NCBI RefSeq assembly: GCF_030915445.1
Contig: NZ_CP133264.1
Location: forward strand, 1,984,001-2,048,000
Direction of reading: 5' to 3'
DNA: 64,000 nucleotides
Source: Clostridium sp. OS1-26
GTDB lineage: Bacteria > Bacillota > Clostridia > Clostridiales > Clostridiaceae
Shown: positions 45,653 through 54,463 of the stretch, one piece after another
Layout: the number at the start of each line of letters is the position of its first letter
Numbering within the stretch: the first letter of the stretch is position 1
Notes under the pieces: generated by a model
Told to the model about the DNA's origin: nothing
The model's database searches: none
What the model saw: only the letters and a program-made list of their open reading frames with translations
Position numbers and translations under genes: made by a program

Positions 45653-46936
45653 CTATAAAAAGAAAATTAAATATAAATAGAGTGTGGCTATAGCTACTGT
45701 TAAAATAGTCATTGGAAAAGCAACTTTAAAATATTTCTTAAAAGTAATTTTATGGCCTCTCTCTCCTGCCATGCTAATGGCAAGAACATTTGCACTAGAT
45801 CCGATTATTGTACCGTTTCCTCCAAAACATGCACCAAGAGAAAGTGCCCACCATAAAGGTGTAAGATTAATTCCAGAGAGCTCTCCCATATCTTTAATCA
45901 TTGGTATCATTGTTGCAACGAAAGGAATGTTATCAACAAAGGCTGATGCAATGGCTGAGACCCATAATATTGACATAGTTGTTAGAACTAAATTTCCATG
46001 AGTTATATTTAATACCCACTCCGCTAGAAGCTTTATTGCACCAACTTCCTGAAGACCACCTACAAGCATAAATAGTCCGCTAAAGAAAATAATAGTGCTC
46101 CACTCAACCTCATGTAGTATTTTTTCAGGATTTAGTTTTGATATAGATAGAAGGATAACTGCACCTGTAATTGCGATGGTTGCAGATTCATAATGAAGCA
46201 CTCCATGAAGTATAAAGCCAATAAAGGTTAATGCGAGTACTACTATACTTTTAATGAGAAGTTTCTTATCTTTTATTGCTGATTTTTCATCCATTCTTAA
46301 AACTTTTTCTTTTGCCTCTTCTGTTGTAGTTAACATATTTTTATATATTAAAGCAAAAATGAAAGTTGTTAAAAATAATAGTGGCATAGCAATAGTAGCA
46401 TCAACTTTTATAAAATCAATAAATTTTAGACCTACTGAACTTCCTATCATAATATTTGGCGGATCGCCTACCATAGTTGCCGTTCCACCTACGTTAGATG
46501 CAAAAATTTCAGTTATTATAAAAGGAATAGGAGATATATGCAAATCTTTTGCTATATCAAATGTTATTGGGATTATCAACAATATAGTTGTGACATTATC
46601 AAGTACAGCTGAAAGAACACCTGTTACTATAGATAAGAATATAAGCAATATTTTTGGATCACCCTTTGCTATTTTTGCAGCTTTAATTGCCATATATTCA
46701 AATAATCCAGTTCTTTTAACAACCATAACTATAATCATCATACCAATTAAAAGTCCAATAGTATTATAATCAATATGACCGAAGGCATGCTCCTGGCTTA
46801 TTATTCCTGTAAGTATCATTAAAGAAGCTCCAATAAAAGCAATCAATGTTCTATCAAGTTTCTCAAATATGATAAATACATAAGCTATAAGAAATATAGA
46901 GCAGGCTAAAATAATTTTAATTGAGTTATTATCCAT
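45653..46936 (-). CDS. ArsB/NhaD-family ion transporter
   Basis: The 427-aa protein has about 11 membrane helices and belongs to the ion-transporter superfamily that includes ArsB and NhaD. Visible family segments are the re-entrant-like motifs GGTATMVGDPPNIMIGSS and GGNGTIIGSSANVLA. The substrate cannot be told from sequence (arsenite, Na+/H+, or anions such as dicarboxylates). RBS AGGAGG precedes ATG 46936. An attenuator-like leader at 46995-47060 suggests expression is controlled by transcription termination. Confidence 0.9.
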   Translation of the reverse strand: MDNNSIKIILACSIFLIAYVFIIFEKLDRTLIAFIGASLMILTGIISQEHAFGHIDYNTIGLLIGMMIIVMVVKRTGLFEYMAIKAAKIAKGDPKILLIFLSIVTGVLSAVLDNVTTILLIIPITFDIAKDLHISPIPFIITEIFASNVGGTATMVGDPPNIMIGSSVGLKFIDFIKVDATIAMPLLFLTTFIFALIYKNMLTTTEEAKEKVLRMDEKSAIKDKKLLIKSIVVLALTFIGFILHGVLHYESATIAITGAVILLSISKLNPEKILHEVEWSTIIFFSGLFMLVGGLQEVGAIKLLAEWVLNITHGNLVLTTMSILWVSAIASAFVDNIPFVATMIPMIKDMGELSGINLTPLWWALSLGACFGGNGTIIGSSANVLAISMAGERGHKITFKKYFKVAFPMTILTVAIATLYLYLIFFL

Positions 46937-46994
46937 AATTAGATCCTCCTAGTTAAATTATTATTTGAGTTTTATCTTAAAATATTTACGCACG

Positions 46995-47048
46995 CAAAAA
47001 AGGCGGAAAAGTCCATAAAATGGACTTCCCACCCTAGAAGTCAGATGC
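46995..47048 (-). promoter_or_regulatory. Attenuator-like leader of the ArsB/NhaD gene
   Basis: On the minus strand, GGGAAGTCCAT (47020-47030) pairs with ATGGACTTTTCC (47004-47015) and is followed by CCGCC and six T, a strong terminator 60 bases before the gene. An exclusive hairpin GACTTC/GAAGTC (47037-47042 with 47023-47028) overlaps the terminator's 5' arm and would act as antiterminator. The TAGGGTGGGAAG motif is part of this switch. No known riboswitch class was recognised; Na+, Li+ or another ion sensor would fit the gene. Confidence 0.55.
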
Positions 47049-47156
47049 TTGAAAACGAATATAATTCGATCAACCGTACTTAAATATTAAGTTAATTTAA
47101 TAGTAACATAATATTTAAGGATAATCAACTATGTGTTATATGGTTAAGTATATCAC

Positions 47157-47194
47157 ATAGGGCATTGATCGTTGTGCAATGATCAATGCCCTAT
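47157..47194. repeat. Inverted repeat, 14-bp arms
   Basis: ATAGGGCATTGATC (47157-47170) and its exact reverse complement (47181-47194) surround a 10-base centre. It lies between the divergent ArsB/NhaD and response-regulator genes. T tracts are weak on both sides, so it may be an operator or a terminator for an unseen small RNA. Confidence 0.6.
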
Positions 47195-47392
47195 ATTGTA
47201 GTTTTATTAAGTTTTGAAAATAGTGGATAACTTTTCTCGACAATTATAATTTTAATATTTTTATGTATTTATTTGGTAACAAAAGTATTAAAATTAGTTA
47301 CAAATAAGTTACAGTTATATGATATCGATAATTTTCAAAAGATAAGTATGATATAATTACAACACAATCATATTAAATATGAGGAGGATTTT

Positions 47393-48082
47393 ATGGAAAG
47401 AAAGGTTCTATTAGTAGAGGACGAAAGCTCTATAAGAGGCTTTTTAAAGATAAACTTTAAAAGAAATAATTTTATTGTAATAGAAGCGGAGAGTGGAGAG
47501 GAAGCAATTGAAAAAGCAAGGCGGGAGAAACCTATTATAACGATATTAGATATAATGCTTCCTGGAATGGATGGATTTAAAGTTTGTGAGCTTTTAAGAA
47601 AGGAATTCCCCAATATGGGGATTATAATGCTTACGGCTCGAAGTCAAGATATGGACAAGATAATGGGCTTAGAGTTTGGAGCAGATGATTATATGATAAA
47701 ACCTTTCAATCCACAAGAGTTGATTGCCAGAGTAAATGCGCTTTTAAGACGTATAGGAAATAGTGTAGATACCTCAATTAAGGTACTAACGTCCGGCTAT
47801 TTTAATATAGATGAAACTGCAATGAAAGCTTATAAAGGAGGCAAAGAGTTAGATTTGACTCCAAAGGAGTATTCACTTATTAAGATATTCATAGAAAATG
47901 AAAATAAGGCTTTAAGTCGTGATGAATTATTAGATTTGGTCTGGGGGTACAGTTATTTAGGAGACACAAAAATAGTAGATGTAAATATAAGAAGATTGAG
48001 AGAAAAAATAGAAGATAACTCCTCAGAGCCCAAGTATATAGAAACAGTTTGGGGTGTAGGGTATAGGTGGAGAAAGGATTGA
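47393..48082 (+). CDS. OmpR-family response regulator
   Basis: The 229-aa protein has a receiver domain with acidic pocket VEDE, phospho-acceptor Asp in TILDIMLPGMDGF (about residue 53), Thr in MLTARSQD and Lys in IKPFNPQE. A winged-helix DNA-binding domain ends YIETVWGVGYRWRK. It partners the histidine kinase 4 bases downstream. TATAAT near 47352 is a plausible -10 element. The targets are unknown; the exported protein downstream may be one. Confidence 0.94.
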   Translation: MERKVLLVEDESSIRGFLKINFKRNNFIVIEAESGEEAIEKARREKPIITILDIMLPGMDGFKVCELLRKEFPNMGIIMLTARSQDMDKIMGLEFGADDYMIKPFNPQELIARVNALLRRIGNSVDTSIKVLTSGYFNIDETAMKAYKGGKELDLTPKEYSLIKIFIENENKALSRDELLDLVWGYSYLGDTKIVDVNIRRLREKIEDNSSEPKYIETVWGVGYRWRKD

Positions 48083-48086
48083 TATA

Positions 48087-49478
48087 TTGAAGGGAATAAA
48101 AGGGAGATTAATAGGGAGCTATATATTTATAGTTGCTATAACTGTTGCTATACTTGAGATCTTTCTTGTGGCAGCAATAAGAGGATATTACTATAAAAAT
48201 ATAGAAAATATGTTATCAAATCAAATTAAAGTTTCTGTAGATTTTTACAATAGCTACCTATCGTCTTCAAATTTGAAAAAGAATATACAAGATAACACAG
48301 ATATATTTTGGAAAAATACCTCAGCTGAAGTGCAGATTATTGATACTTCTGGAGATATGCTTATGGATTCTATAGGAAATTTTATTCCGGGAAAGGTGCC
48401 AGGAAATGATATAGAAGATGCATTAAGGGGAGAAATGAGCACATATACTGGGAAAGATGTGAATACAAAGGAAAAAATTATGTGTGTATCTTATCCATTA
48501 AAGTCATCAGGTAAAATTGAGGGAGTACTCAGGTTTGTTACTTCTCTTTCAGAAGTAGATAAAGTAATAACAAAGATAACACTTATTTTAATATTGATAG
48601 GAATAACAGTTACTATAATAAGCAGTGCTGTAGGTATATTCTTATCAAATACTATTGTAAAGCCTTTAGATGGATTAACAGATATGGCGAGAAAGATTGC
48701 ATCAGGAAGATTTAATGAAAGAATAGTTAATAAAAGAAATGATGAGATTGGGCAACTGTCTGATACGTTAAACTTTATGGCTGATGAAATAGGAAAAAAT
48801 GATAAGCTAAAAAATGAATTTGTAGCGTCTATATCTCATGAACTTAGAACACCTCTTACATCCATAAAAGGTTGGGCATCAACTATTCGTACTGGAAGTT
48901 TAGAGGATAAGCAGGAAATAATAGATGGACTGGAAATAATAGAAAAAGAAAGTGATAGGTTATCTAAATTAGTTGAGGAACTTTTGGACTTCTCAAAGTT
49001 TGTATCAGGTAAGATTGTGATGCAGAAAGATTTTGTCGATATGAAGAACACTATATCACATATACAAAAACAGATGATGCCTAGAGCTCAAAGGCAAAAG
49101 ATTACTTTTGATATTAATTTGGAAGAGTTACCGTTAATGTTAATAGATGAGAATAGAATAAAGCAAGTCCTTATAAATATACTTGATAATGCTTTCAATT
49201 TTACTCCTGAAGGTGGATACATAAGTCTCAACCTAAGAAAGAGTAACCAAGCGTTGTTTATTACTGTGAAGGATTCAGGAATTGGAATAAGACAAGAAGA
49301 TTTACCTAAAGTAACTGAAAAGTTTTTTAAAGGAAAGAACAGTAAAACAGGAAACGGAATTGGATTGTCAATTTGCAGCGAAATAGTTAGTATGCATAAT
49401 GGACAAATTGCAATTAATAGCGAAGAGGGGAAAGGAACTATAGTACAGATAATATTACCAATAGAAGATAAATTTTAA
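48087..49478 (+). CDS. Membrane sensor histidine kinase
   Basis: The 463-aa kinase has two membrane helices (residues 9-30 and 162-185) around an extracellular sensor domain, then HAMP (IVKPLDGLTDMARKIASGRF), the H box SHELRTPLTSIKGW and N/G boxes NILDNAFNFTP, DSGIGIRQEDLP and GNGIGLSIC. It is the PhoR/ResE-like type. A TTG start (48087) follows AAAGGA. It forms an operon with the response regulator. Confidence 0.93.
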   Translation: MKGIKGRLIGSYIFIVAITVAILEIFLVAAIRGYYYKNIENMLSNQIKVSVDFYNSYLSSSNLKKNIQDNTDIFWKNTSAEVQIIDTSGDMLMDSIGNFIPGKVPGNDIEDALRGEMSTYTGKDVNTKEKIMCVSYPLKSSGKIEGVLRFVTSLSEVDKVITKITLILILIGITVTIISSAVGIFLSNTIVKPLDGLTDMARKIASGRFNERIVNKRNDEIGQLSDTLNFMADEIGKNDKLKNEFVASISHELRTPLTSIKGWASTIRTGSLEDKQEIIDGLEIIEKESDRLSKLVEELLDFSKFVSGKIVMQKDFVDMKNTISHIQKQMMPRAQRQKITFDINLEELPLMLIDENRIKQVLINILDNAFNFTPEGGYISLNLRKSNQALFITVKDSGIGIRQEDLPKVTEKFFKGKNSKTGNGIGLSICSEIVSMHNGQIAINSEEGKGTIVQIILPIEDKF

Positions 49479-49624
49479 TTATAGGGTTATAAGTCCGAAA
49501 GTTAACTTATACTCTAGGATATTTTTCGAGATTCAGTCTGTTAAAATCTTTTAGTCAATCTAAAAGATGTATTTCAGAGAAATTAAGAACTTAGATAAAT
49601 TATAAAAAGAAAAGGTGATCTTTC

Positions 49625-51034
49625 TTGAAAAAAATTGTTGTAATGACAGTTACTTTGCTAGTTATTTTAATAGTTATATTTCATAAATATATTAATATGT
49701 CTTTTAGTACACAGGTATTGCCAGTGGCGGTAAAGAACTTTCCTATCGAAGGGAGATGGGTTGTTACTAGGTGTGTTTTGACAGATAATTCAGCAGCATC
49801 GGAGAGTAATACTAAAGAGTTTTGGAATAAAGAAGCTATCTTCAGCGGGGAAGAGGTATATTTTAACAATGAATCCTGTAAGAACCCTAATTTTAAAATT
49901 AAGATTGTAGATACAAAAAGTTATTTTTGGGACAGTTTTAAAGTAAGACCTGTTGATCTTGGTATATCAGAGAAAAAGGTTAAGGTAGTTACAATATCTT
50001 CTGGCAATACCTTCTTTGATGAGTATGTACAGACAAATAATAATCAAATAATAAAAAATAGTAATGGTATGCTTTTATTTTTTACTAGACAGGGAACTGA
50101 AGTTAGCAAGCTTCCAGGTGTGTATGAGCCCAAAAGTAGCAAAGTACTTATGACTAAATTTCAAAAGGATATAGTTTCTAAGAGCGGGATTCTTCTTGGT
50201 ATAAAGCACAAAGAAGAAAATGGATATAGTTATAAAACATTATGGATAAGTTCAAAATACAAAAATTTAGATGAAATAAAGGAAGTTAAAAATCTTTTAG
50301 TGCCAAGAAAGAATGGATTTTGGGAAATAGGTATGGATGATAATATTCTTTGGGGAAAATCCTTAAATAGCAACAATTCCAAATACAAAAGTAGAACATT
50401 AATTAATAGCGAGATTACTTTTGTGGGAAATGAGTATATATCTTTGGATAACAAAGATTCGGGATTAGAGGTTGCTGCTATAGACAATTTAAATGGAGAT
50501 AACATAGCATTTTCAAAAGCCTTTGGAAGTGATGCAGGAGAAGCATTAAAAAAGAGTGCGGAGTTATTTCTAAAGAGGTTAAATAAAAAAACTTTTAATC
50601 AAGAAGATATGAAATATATGGAGAAAAATTGGGCTGTTATCAGGCGTAGTGGGAGGTGGATTTTAAGAGGAAGAACTGAAAGTGGAGACTTTGATATTGC
50701 TTATGCTACACCAAGTATCTTAACGACATATGATGATTTATATATACCATTTAATTCGATAAAAAGGGTAGTGCCAGATGCAGTAGATGCATACGCTTCC
50801 CCTAATAGAGACATTTTAGTTGTAGTTACAAATACAAATATAAAAGTATTCTCTATAAACAATAAGGATATAGGTAAAATTAAAGCAGATATAAAACTAA
50901 AAGATAATGAAAGTGTGGTTATGGGACAGTGGGCAACTGGAGAGTATGTAGAAGAATGGGGAAAAGTAGTTAGTAAAGTATCCTCCCTTAGTGCTAGTTC
51001 ACAATCTCCTGCAAAGCAGTTACCTGAAAAATAG
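49625..51034 (+). CDS. Membrane-anchored extracytoplasmic protein, unknown function
   Basis: The 469-aa protein has an N-terminal membrane anchor (residues 5-22) and a large extracytoplasmic part with beta-rich segments, for example FPIEGRWVVTRCVLTD, repeated SGNTFFDEYV-like strands and a Ser/Pro tail. I do not recognise a family. It starts with TTG behind AAAGGTGAT. It lies just downstream of the two-component pair and may be its target or the sensor's helper. A strong terminator follows. Confidence 0.75.
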   Translation: MKKIVVMTVTLLVILIVIFHKYINMSFSTQVLPVAVKNFPIEGRWVVTRCVLTDNSAASESNTKEFWNKEAIFSGEEVYFNNESCKNPNFKIKIVDTKSYFWDSFKVRPVDLGISEKKVKVVTISSGNTFFDEYVQTNNNQIIKNSNGMLLFFTRQGTEVSKLPGVYEPKSSKVLMTKFQKDIVSKSGILLGIKHKEENGYSYKTLWISSKYKNLDEIKEVKNLLVPRKNGFWEIGMDDNILWGKSLNSNNSKYKSRTLINSEITFVGNEYISLDNKDSGLEVAAIDNLNGDNIAFSKAFGSDAGEALKKSAELFLKRLNKKTFNQEDMKYMEKNWAVIRRSGRWILRGRTESGDFDIAYATPSILTTYDDLYIPFNSIKRVVPDAVDAYASPNRDILVVVTNTNIKVFSINNKDIGKIKADIKLKDNESVVMGQWATGEYVEEWGKVVSKVSSLSASSQSPAKQLPEK

Positions 51035-51057
51035 TGTATGTGTATTTAAAATAATAA

Positions 51058-51100
51058 AATAGACTGGATATGAATATGTTTTTCGTATCCAGTCTATTTG
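51058..51100 (+). terminator. Intrinsic terminator
   Basis: AATAGACTGGATA pairs perfectly with TATCCAGTCTATT (51058-51070 with 51086-51098). The tract to 51467 after it holds no gene that I can see. Confidence 0.88.
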
Positions 51101-51467
51101 TTATATCTATAAAAAAGATTATAATTTAATATTCCGATAATTGAAGGCTTTGTATAAATAAGTGTTAGCGAGCACTTAGGTTATGCAACGTTTACAGGAT
51201 GAAATTCATCATTTTGTGTCATTATAGAACACTAAATAGTACAGAAAAAGGTCATGTTTTGTAAATATAAATCAATGAAAGTTAGAGCAATTTAGAGAAA
51301 TATGAAGTAAATAAAATAAAACAAAGCATATTTTTATTTTAATGTAAATTTTGATTAAAATTATCGTTAAAAAGGTTGATTTTATAAAAAAACTGTTTAT
51401 AATAGTTTATATGACTAGAATTAATTGGTAAAAATGATGAGTTGTGGAAATAGAAGGGGATGTTTGA

Positions 51468-53078
51468 ATGATGCAAAATGGCAATCCTAATGTTGCATAT
51501 TTTAGTATGGAATTTGGTCTAGACTCAAGTTTTAAAATTTATGCTGGAGGACTTGGAATACTGGCCGGTGATTTTTTGAAGTCAGCTAAAGATAATAAGT
51601 TTCCTGTTGTTGGCATAGGTATAAAGTGGAAACAAGGATATGTGGAACAGCATATAGATAGCCAAGGTAGAATAGTTGACTCATTTTATAATAATGAATA
51701 TGATTTTTTAAAAGATACTAACGTCAAAGTTAACGTAAAAATTAGAGGTAGAGATGTTTTTTGTAAGGTATGGAAAGTGGAGTGCTTTGGAAACTCAGAA
51801 TTATATTTACTTGATACTGACATTCCAGAAAACAATGATAGATGGATTACGGGTCAATTATATGGATGGTTTGAAGAGGAAAGAATAGCTCAAGAGATGG
51901 TTCTTGGTATTGGAGGAGTAAGAGCACTTAGAGCCTTAAATAAAAATATTGATGTATATCATTTCAATGAAGGTCATGCAGTATTTGCTGGCTTTGAGCT
52001 TATAAAAGAAAAGAGAGACAGAGGATATAATCCTTATGATGCATGGAATGAGTCTAGAAAGGAAATCGTATTTACAACCCATACACCAATCTTCGAAGGT
52101 AACGAATTTCATGGACTAGATATTTTAGAATATATGGGAGCTTTTAATGGCTTAGATAGATATCTAGTTAAGGAAATAGGTGGGGAGCCTTTTAACATGA
52201 CAGCAGCAGGTCTTAGATTATCAAGAAAATCTAATGCGGTTTCTGCTTTGCATGGCAGAATTGCCAATGATATGTGGAAGTCTATTGATAAAAGAAGTGA
52301 AATAATAAGTATAACAAATGGAGTACATGTTCCTACTTGGGGAGATATGGACTTAATTGGTGCTTGCAAAAGAAAAGAAGATATATATGGTTATCATAGG
52401 AAGAACAAACAAAAACTTATAGATTTCATTTATCAGGAAACAGATATTAAATTAAATGAAGATAAGCTATTAATTGGCTTTGCCAGAAGGGCAGCGCCTT
52501 ATAAAAGAGGAGATTTGATATTTACAGATGAAAGCAAAATAGGTACACTTCTCAAAAATAGAGATGTTCAAATAATAATATCTACTAAAGCTCATCCACT
52601 AGATTTTAGTGGGAAAGAAATAATTAAGCATATTTTAAGCATACAGAAGCAATACCCTCAATCTGTTGTATTTTTAGATAACTATAATATGGAGAAAGCT
52701 ATGCTCCTTACAAAAGGTGTAGATGTATGGTTAAATAATCCAAGGGTAACCAAAGAAGCTTGTGGTACTTCTGGCATGAAGGCAGCTATCAATGGAGTAT
52801 TAAATTTAAGTACTTTAGACGGGTGGTGGCCTGAAGCTTGCTGGGATGAAGTAACGGGGTGGCAGATAGGCGGAGGATTTGTTTCAGAAGATACAAATAT
52901 ACAGGATAAACATGATGCAGATAGTTTATATGACGTTCTCATAAATAAAGTAGTTAAAATTTATTATAATGATCCTAAAAGGTGGCAAGAAATGATGAGT
53001 GCCAGTATAAATGGAATGATAGATAGATATTCAGCAGATAGAATGATAAAAGAGTATTATGATAGACTATATAGATAA
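51468..53078 (+). CDS. glgP: Alpha-glucan (glycogen) phosphorylase, short form
   Basis: The 536-aa GT35-type phosphorylase contains YFSMEFGLDSSFKIYAGGLG near the N-terminus, FNEGHAVF, TNGVHVPTWGD, and the pyridoxal-phosphate region EACGTSGMKAAINGVLNLS with its Lys. It releases glucose-1-phosphate from alpha-glucans. The length (536) is the short archaeal/thermophile-like form, not the 800-aa classical one. It heads a glucan cluster with the glycosyltransferase 22 bases downstream. RBS AAGGGG. Confidence 0.93.
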   Translation: MMQNGNPNVAYFSMEFGLDSSFKIYAGGLGILAGDFLKSAKDNKFPVVGIGIKWKQGYVEQHIDSQGRIVDSFYNNEYDFLKDTNVKVNVKIRGRDVFCKVWKVECFGNSELYLLDTDIPENNDRWITGQLYGWFEEERIAQEMVLGIGGVRALRALNKNIDVYHFNEGHAVFAGFELIKEKRDRGYNPYDAWNESRKEIVFTTHTPIFEGNEFHGLDILEYMGAFNGLDRYLVKEIGGEPFNMTAAGLRLSRKSNAVSALHGRIANDMWKSIDKRSEIISITNGVHVPTWGDMDLIGACKRKEDIYGYHRKNKQKLIDFIYQETDIKLNEDKLLIGFARRAAPYKRGDLIFTDESKIGTLLKNRDVQIIISTKAHPLDFSGKEIIKHILSIQKQYPQSVVFLDNYNMEKAMLLTKGVDVWLNNPRVTKEACGTSGMKAAINGVLNLSTLDGWWPEACWDEVTGWQIGGGFVSEDTNIQDKHDADSLYDVLINKVVKIYYNDPKRWQEMMSASINGMIDRYSADRMIKEYYDRLYR

Positions 53079-53099
53079 ATATTAGGGGGAGAGAAATAA

Positions 53100-54428
53100 A
53101 TGAAAATATTAATGCTTTCATGGGAGTACCCACCCAAAAATATAGGTGGGTTGTCAAATCATGTTTTTTATTTGTCACAGTCCTTAAATAAGATGGGCCA
53201 CGAAATACATGTGATAACCTGTGAAGAAGGTACGGCTCCTATTGAGGAAAATAATAACGGAGTTTTTGTACACAGGGTATCACCATGCAAAATAGACACT
53301 AATGATTTTGCAAAATGGGTTATGCAACTTAATTTTTCTATGGTAGAAGAAGCGATAAGAATTATAACAACAAAAGGAAAGTTTGATCTGATACATGCTC
53401 ATGACTGGCTTTCAGCATTTAGTGCTAAAACATTAAAATGTTCTTTTAAAATACCTACTGTAGCTACTATTCATGCAACAGAGTATGGTAGAAATGGTGG
53501 AATAAGAACGGACATGCAAAGATATATATCCTCTACGGAATGGTTTTTAGCTTACGAATCATGGAAGGTTGTTGCATGTAGTAATTATATGAGACAGCAA
53601 ATAAGTGATGTATTTTCCGTGCCTTGGGATAAAATTTGGGTAATACCTAATGGAGTATGTCTAGAGACATTTAACTTTGAATTCGATTGGTTAAATTTTA
53701 GAAGAAAGTATGCTAGAGACGATGAAAAAGTTGTATTTTATGTTGGAAGACATGTGTTTGAAAAAGGAATTCATCTTCTTGTAGAGGCAGCTCATAGAAT
53801 AGTTGAAAATTATAATAGCACAAAGATTATTATAGCTGGTACAGGTCCAATGACAGAAGAACTAAAATCTAGAGTAAGACAGATGGGACTAGAATCAAAA
53901 GTGCAATTCACAGGTTATATGAGTGACCAGGATAGAAACAAAATGTACAGAGTTGCCAATGCTGCTGTATTTCCTTCACTATATGAACCTTTTGGAATTG
54001 TTGCTCTTGAGGCGATGGCAGCAGGATGTCCGGTAATAGTTTCTGATACAGGTGGACTTGGAGAGATAGTTGAGCATAAGATTAATGGGTTAAAAGCTAT
54101 AAATGGATGTGTAGATAGTTTAGTAGACAATATTAGTGAAATTTTATATGATGAAAACTTGGCAAATTTTTTAAAGAAAAATGCTTTAAGTTCAGTATAT
54201 GAGAGATATACCTGGGATAAAGTTGCTGAAATTACAATGGATATGTATAAAATGGTGAAAGAAGAATCAAAGGGAACTGAATGGGAAATTAGAGGAAAAG
54301 ATGAATCAGAAATAAGAGAAAAGCTAAATAGAGATGAGGAAAAGGGATTAGGTATTGAGAAATTAAATATAAAAGAACCTGAGTTTATAGAGAAAGAACC
54401 AGGCAAAAAGAAAAGGGTCAACAAATAA
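53100..54428 (+). CDS. GT4-family glycosyltransferase (glycogen-synthase-like)
   Basis: The 442-aa enzyme is a GT-B-fold transferase: N-terminal LSWEYPPKNIGGLSNHVFYL, HAHDWLSAF, donor domain with YVGRHVFEKGIHLLVEA, and the sugar-nucleotide site FPSLYEPFGIVALEAMAAG. A charged Lys/Glu-rich tail of about 50 residues follows. Its place between a glucan phosphorylase and a nucleotidyltransferase suggests synthesis of a glycogen-like glucan, though other acceptors are possible. RBS GGGGGAGAG. Confidence 0.92.
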   Translation: MKILMLSWEYPPKNIGGLSNHVFYLSQSLNKMGHEIHVITCEEGTAPIEENNNGVFVHRVSPCKIDTNDFAKWVMQLNFSMVEEAIRIITTKGKFDLIHAHDWLSAFSAKTLKCSFKIPTVATIHATEYGRNGGIRTDMQRYISSTEWFLAYESWKVVACSNYMRQQISDVFSVPWDKIWVIPNGVCLETFNFEFDWLNFRRKYARDDEKVVFYVGRHVFEKGIHLLVEAAHRIVENYNSTKIIIAGTGPMTEELKSRVRQMGLESKVQFTGYMSDQDRNKMYRVANAAVFPSLYEPFGIVALEAMAAGCPVIVSDTGGLGEIVEHKINGLKAINGCVDSLVDNISEILYDENLANFLKKNALSSVYERYTWDKVAEITMDMYKMVKEESKGTEWEIRGKDESEIREKLNRDEEKGLGIEKLNIKEPEFIEKEPGKKKRVNK

Positions 54429-54463
54429 AGAATATATAAATTTCAAAAGAGGGGATGAGGTTT

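Noticed and set aside
46995..47048. T-box leader before the ArsB/NhaD gene
   Set aside because: AGGGTGG resembles the T-box motif, but no stem I or specifier region is visible, the ACCGCG part is missing and the gene is not an amino-acid gene.
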